Positions 55,701 to 61,700 of a stretch of DNA of 64,000 bases are shown piece by piece. Source of the stretch: Morinoia aosen (lineage: Eukaryota > Arthropoda > Malacostraca > Amphipoda > Talitridae); contig CM059580.1 in the NCBI GenBank assembly GCA_030386875.1, positions 1,640,838 to 1,704,837 of the forward strand, given 5' to 3'. Position 1 is the first letter of the stretch. Every line of letters starts with the position of its first letter. Made by a program: the position numbers and the translations under genes. The notes under the pieces are model-generated. The model did no database searches and was not told where the DNA came from. It saw only the letters and a list, made by a program, of their open reading frames with translations.

Positions 55701-58700
55701 GTATTTTTTCATTCATTATCATCATAATCCCATTATCATAGGTTCCAATTTGGCTAGTGCTTCTTAGTTGTATTTTTTCATTCATTATCATCATAATCCC
55801 ATTATCATAGGTTCCAATTTGGCTAGTGCTTCTTAGTTGTATTTTTTCATTCATTATCATCATAATCCCATTATCATAGGTTCCAATTTGGCTAGTGCTT
55901 CTTAGTTGTAATTTTTCATTCATTATCATCATAATCCCATTATCATAGGTTCCAATTTGGCTAGTGCATCTTAGTTGTATTTTTTCATTCATTATCATCA
56001 TAATCCCATTATCATAGGTTCCAATTTGGCTAGTGCATCTTAGTTGTATTTTTTCATTCATTATCATCATAATCCCATTATCATAGGTTCCAATTTGGCT
56101 AGTGCTTCTTAGTTGTATTTTTTCATTCATTATCATTATAATCCCATTATCATAGGTTCCAATTTGGCTAGTGCTTCTTAGTTGTATTTTTTCATTCATT
56201 ATCATTATAATCCCATTATCATAGGTTCCAATTTGGCTAGTGCATCTTAGTTGTATTTTTTCATTCATTATCATCATAATCCCATTATCATAGGTTCCAA
56301 TTTGGCTAGTGCATCTTAGTTGTATTTTTTCATTCATTATCATCATAATCCCATTATCATAGGTTCCAATTTGGCTAGTGCATCTTAGTTGTATTTTTTC
56401 ATTCATTATCATCATAATCCCATTATCATAGGTTCCAATTTGGCTAGTGCTTCTTAGTTGTATTTTTTCATTCATTATCATCATAATCCCATTATCATAG
56501 GTTCCAATTTGGCTAGTGCTTCTTAGTTGTATTTTTTCATTCATTATCATCATAATCCCATTATCATAGGTTCCAATTTGGCTAGTGCTTCTTAGTTGTA
56601 TTTTTTCATTCATTATCATTATAATCCCATTATCATAGGTTCCAATTTGGCTAGTGCTTCTTAGTTGTATTTTTTCATTCATTATCATCATAATCCCATT
56701 ATCATAGGTTCCAATTTGGCTAGTGCTTCTTAGTTGTATTTTTTCATTCATTATCATCATAATCCCATTATCATAGGTTCCAATTTGGCTAGTGCTTCTT
56801 AGTTGTATTTTTTCATTCATTATCATCATAATCCCATTATCATAGGTCCCAAGAAGGCTATAGCGAGTGGTATTAGTGGTAAAAAAGGGGGGGAAATGCT
56901 ATCATTTGAATCAGAGCTAGAAATATGAAACCATGAATGTGGTGTGCGGGTGAGCAAAATGTTCACGATTTCCTCTATTATACAATGATAATAAAAAAGG
57001 TAGGTTTTTAGGCTGTGAAACGAATTAAATCATTTTATATGTATTCCTATGGGGAAAATTGATCCAACATACGGATAATTCGACATACAACGTAGGTCGA
57101 ATTACATTCGTATGTCGAGGTATCACTACATACCGTGTGTGTGTTGTATTATTACTGTATGTACTAAAAATACAACACCATATTATATATATATAAAGTA
57201 TTGTATTAGATGTCACTGTATACCATTGATCCAACATACGAAGAACTCGACATACAGCGTAGGTCGAATGAAATTCGTGTGTCGAGGTATCACTGTCTAC
57301 TGCGTGTTGTGATGAGCTGTTCCTGCTGCAGGAGGGGGGCGGTGCGCCCCCTGCTGCAGAAGGCACGCTGCAGGTGGGCTACCTGCCCGACGCTGATATC
57401 TTCGGCGAGAGCGAGGAGCCCTACAGCGAGGTGCTCTCGCCCCCCAAGGGGGGGGACGGCCGGCGGGGTGAGCTTGTGTTATATCTTGATTTTACGTGTA
57501 TATTTGTGTGGTGTTGCCCCTCGGGAAGAGGGACACAACTATTGTATCTGTGGGGATTAGCGCCCTCAGGGGGAATGTGTGAGGTCCCGAGATTAGAGTT
57601 AGGTAGGCTATTGTTATTTTGGTAGGCTATTGTTATTTTTGTTATTTTGGTGACCCATTTTTTTGGCTCACCGCTGTCCTGTTCTTCAACACCTATTGCT
57701 TTCTTCTTCTACTTATGTCTTGTTTCATGAACTTCTTTCTCAACTCACTGTTTCTGTGCCCCTTCTGCATAGATTCCGCGTTCCCTTAATTAACTCCATA
57801 CTAAATGGTGCCTTCGTCTCTTCGTAAATCTTTTCGTTCTTAGAGTTTATGGAAGTTTAAACAAACATCTAATCTAATTTTTTGCATTGTTGGCACTTGT
57901 ATGTGACGGGGCAGGGGTAAACCGAGGGAGGTATGTTTGGTCTGATGAACTCCGTGTCTGTGTGTCAGCTCGTCGCGCCTCTGGCAGCAGAGGCCAAGTG
58001 AGGGGGCGGGGCTCAGGTTGCCCACCTCGTGATTGGCGGCCTCATCCTGCCGAAGCCAATCAGCGACGGCATCGCCGTCACGACTTCCACCAATCACACG
58101 GCGACTTCATGCGACTCCACCGCCGCAGCGGGGAGTTTGTGCACCGCGCCAATCAGGAGCCCGGACCTATTGATGATCACTCGCGATTGGCTGATCGCAC
58201 CCGTCGTCAGTCAGCCAATCAGGAGCTCGGTGATGATCGCTCGCGATTGGGTGATCGCCCCCGCCGTCTGTCAGCCAATCAGGAGCTTGGTGATGATCGC
58301 TCGCGGTTGCCCGAGCGCGACCGGCGGCTGTCGGCCAATCAGGAGCCTCCTGTATTGGCTGAGGAGCGCTCGCGATTGGCTGAGGAGCGCTCGCGATTGG
58401 CTGAGCACGCGAGGGCGAGCGTGGCGCGCGAGCGCAGCCTCGAGCGCCGGGAGCAGAACGAGCGGAGGGCGCGCCACGAGCGCTACGCTCGCGAGCGCAG
58501 GTACGAGAAGGCGAGGCATGAGCGTGAGACGTGGCGGGAGCGTGAGCAGCAGCGGAGGGAGAGGTGAGCGCACTCACAAATATTTTCTTTCTACTCATAA
58601 TAACGGAGTTGTTTTTGTTCGTTATTGATGCTGCCTTGTGAGGCCTACGAATGAATGATGGAATAAATTAAAGTAAACAACAATAAATGATTGAATAATA

Positions 58701-61700
58701 AACATAAACAAAAATAAATGATGGGATAATAAAAATATAAACAAATGATGCCACGCCTCATGAGGCAGGTGATACCATGTGAGGCTGGGTACGCAGGTAC
58801 GAGCGGGACCGAGGCGGGCTGGGCGAGGCTGAGCGCGAGGCGCGTGGCCACTACGAGGAGCAGCGGAGGAGGCGGGTGGAGGCGGAGCTGGCCGAGTGGG
58901 AGGAGGCGGAGCGGAGGCAGCTCAAGGCAGAGCTCGAGGAGGAGATGGAGGCTGAGCGCGAGGCTAAGAGGCTCGGCAGGCATGGGGTGAGGCTTATGGA
59001 GGGGGTGAGGCGGGGAGAGGGTTATGGACGGGGTGAGGCAGGGGGAGGGTTATGGATGGGGTTGTGTAGGTGATGGTGGAGTCCTTGCTTATGTTTATAA
59101 TAGTATTGTATGCATGTATAGTCGTATGTGATTGAAATGAAAACCAGCTATCCCTCGTTTATCGCGGTTGGTCGTATAACTGAATTTCCGCGAAGTAGGG
59201 AGGGAACACTATAGTCATACATATATGATGGAGGTGGAAGAGATACATGTAGAGCTCTATGTATGTAGTGGAAATTATCCAGTGAATACCTTCAGTCTAT
59301 TTTGTGAGGGTGCTGCTGCCCCACAGGCCCCCATATGCGTCTCAAAAAGAAATGAATAAATATATGAATGAATATTTCTGCACCGCTTGAGCTCGTGGGT
59401 CAGATTGGAAAAGTCTGATACTGATTATATATAGTTACCTTCGGTTTCGATATGGTCTGAGTAACTTAAGTGCTAGCAAAACCATGTTATTAGTTGTGGT
59501 GTCGTTTCTTCTCAACACAACATGGGGTTTAGTTAGCTGTAGCTGCAACTACAGTTTTCGTAGCCTTAAACTTCGAAGAGAGGAGAAATGATCCGCTCTG
59601 CAACGTTCTTATTATTATACTGCTTTCCGTTGGTCACAGCTTCCTCTAAAAGCTACTGCGCAACAAAAACTTTCCGGCTGGCAGAGCATTTTCGGCCCAC
59701 GGAGCGTGACAGAGACATCCAAAACCAAGCGCTATAAAGACATCCGGCGACGCTCACAATACAAGGCACGTTTTGAGATAAAACATTAGTACTACTCTTA
59801 ACTGCTCTCTCCCGCAGCCTCCCATTGTGTATGTGGGGAACGTGTGTCCTGTGAGCAACGAAGCGAGGCTCCACCGCCACTTCTCCCTCTACGGCACCGT
59901 CACCAAGGTGGTCATCATCAGGTGGGTGTAGTGAGGTGTATGGTGGTGCTGCACGGTGGTGGTGAGGTGTATGGTGGTGCTGCACGGTGGTGGTAGTGAG
60001 TTCTAGTGCTGCGTGGTGGTGGTAGTGAGATCTGGTGCTGCGTGGTGGTGGTGAGGTGTGATGTGGTGAGGTGTATGGTGGTGCTGCACGGTGGTGGTAG
60101 TAAGGTCTGGTGCTGCGTGGTGGTGGTGGTGAGATCTGGTGCTGCGTGGTGGTGGTGAGGTGTGATGTGGTGAGGTGTATGGTGGTGCTGCACGGTGGTG
60201 GTAGTAAGGTCTGGTGCTGCGTGGTGGTGGTGGTGAGATCTGGTGCTGCGTGGTGGTGGTGAGGTGTGATGTGGTGAGGTGTATGGTGGTGCTGCACGGT
60301 GGTGGTAGTAAGGTCTGGTGCTGCGTGGTGGTGGTGTGAGATCTGGTGCTGCGTGGCAGTGGTGAGGTGTGATGTGGTGAGGTGTATGGTGGTGCTGCAC
60401 GGTGGTGGTAGTAAGGTCTGGTGCTGCGTGGTGGGTGGTGCTGTGCTGTGTGGTGTGGTGGGTGGTGGTGCTGCGTGGTTTGTGGTGAGGTCTGGTGCTG
60501 CGTGGTGGGTGGTGAGGTCTGGTGCTGCGTGGTGGTGGTGTTTGATGGGTGGTGGTTTGGTGTGGGTAGTAGTGTGATGGTTGTATGTGTTGCATGGTGG
60601 GAGTGTCCACTACACCCTGACGTGTGTGTGGTGAGCTTACTGGTAGCGGTATGTGTGTTGCCTGCAGTACATGTAAAGCATGTAGTACACCTGACGTACA
60701 CACACAGTACATTTAGTACCAAATACCATGCAGGACGCGCCAGAAGAACGTGCTGAGTGCCGAGGTCCACTTCGAGAAGTGGGCGCACTGCAACCGGGCC
60801 GTGCGAGCCATCCCTGGCGCCCATGTGGTGAGTGGGACCCTCTGGGGGAGGGGATAGTTCGAAAGTCTTGCCTTTTGTGTTTCCTGGATCCTGTAGTGGG
60901 GGGGGGGGGGGTCCCATAGTCCTGCCCATGTTTGTCTAGTGAACTTTCTTCCTCTTCTTGACGGCGTCATTCTCTTCAGTCTCATGTAGTCCTCCGTTTG
61001 TGGGTCAATAGTCATGTTGTGTTACTGAGTCGCCTTGGTGGCCGCTAGTTGTCTTACGAGCTGCACGCAGCTCGGGTTCCCCTTACATCTCTTTTAATGA
61101 ACGACAATGTTACTTCCATTTTGTGGGTAAATATTGAGAGTTGCATTACTCAAGTTGGACATGCTAGCTTTGTTTCGAGTGCCCTTTTGATTGTCTTTGT
61201 ACGCGAGTGCTGGGCTTAGAAGCGCTTTCTGTGCTGCTCATAAGCTGTTGTGAGTCTTGAGGGTGAGCTGAGGTGATGGGTGATACACCTACCTACACCT
61301 ACATCTCTTCCTCAACACTCCCACTGTTTACACTCCCCCAACCCACACTCCCTCAACACACCCCGATGCCGTGTGCAGGTGGACGGCTACACGCTGCGTG
61401 TGGGCCACGAGCGGCCCCAGCTGGTGTCCGCCATCACCCGCATGGACGAGTTCAAAATCGAGCGCAAGCCCGAGAGCTTCGACGAGATCCTCCTCAAGTA
61501 CAAGCTCCAGACGGAGATCAAGCAGGGGCGCAGTGGGGGACCCGCCCCCCAGCGGCGCCCGGGGGGGGACGCCCCCTGGAAGGACCGGCACCCCCTTCGG
61601 GGGGAGGCAGCGTCGCGTGATGTGTTCATCACGGCCGTTGTGCCCCCCACCCCCGGGATACATCGGTCCGTGGACCCCAGTGACCCACGGGGGAAGGACG

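Noticed and set aside
55606-56829. 407-codon minus-strand frame
   Set aside because: It is the 69-bp array read in a stop-free phase, inside a mobile element.
59653-60929. His/Thr-rich minus-strand frames of up to 308 codons
   Set aside because: They read the GGTGGT array of gene B intron 9 backwards.
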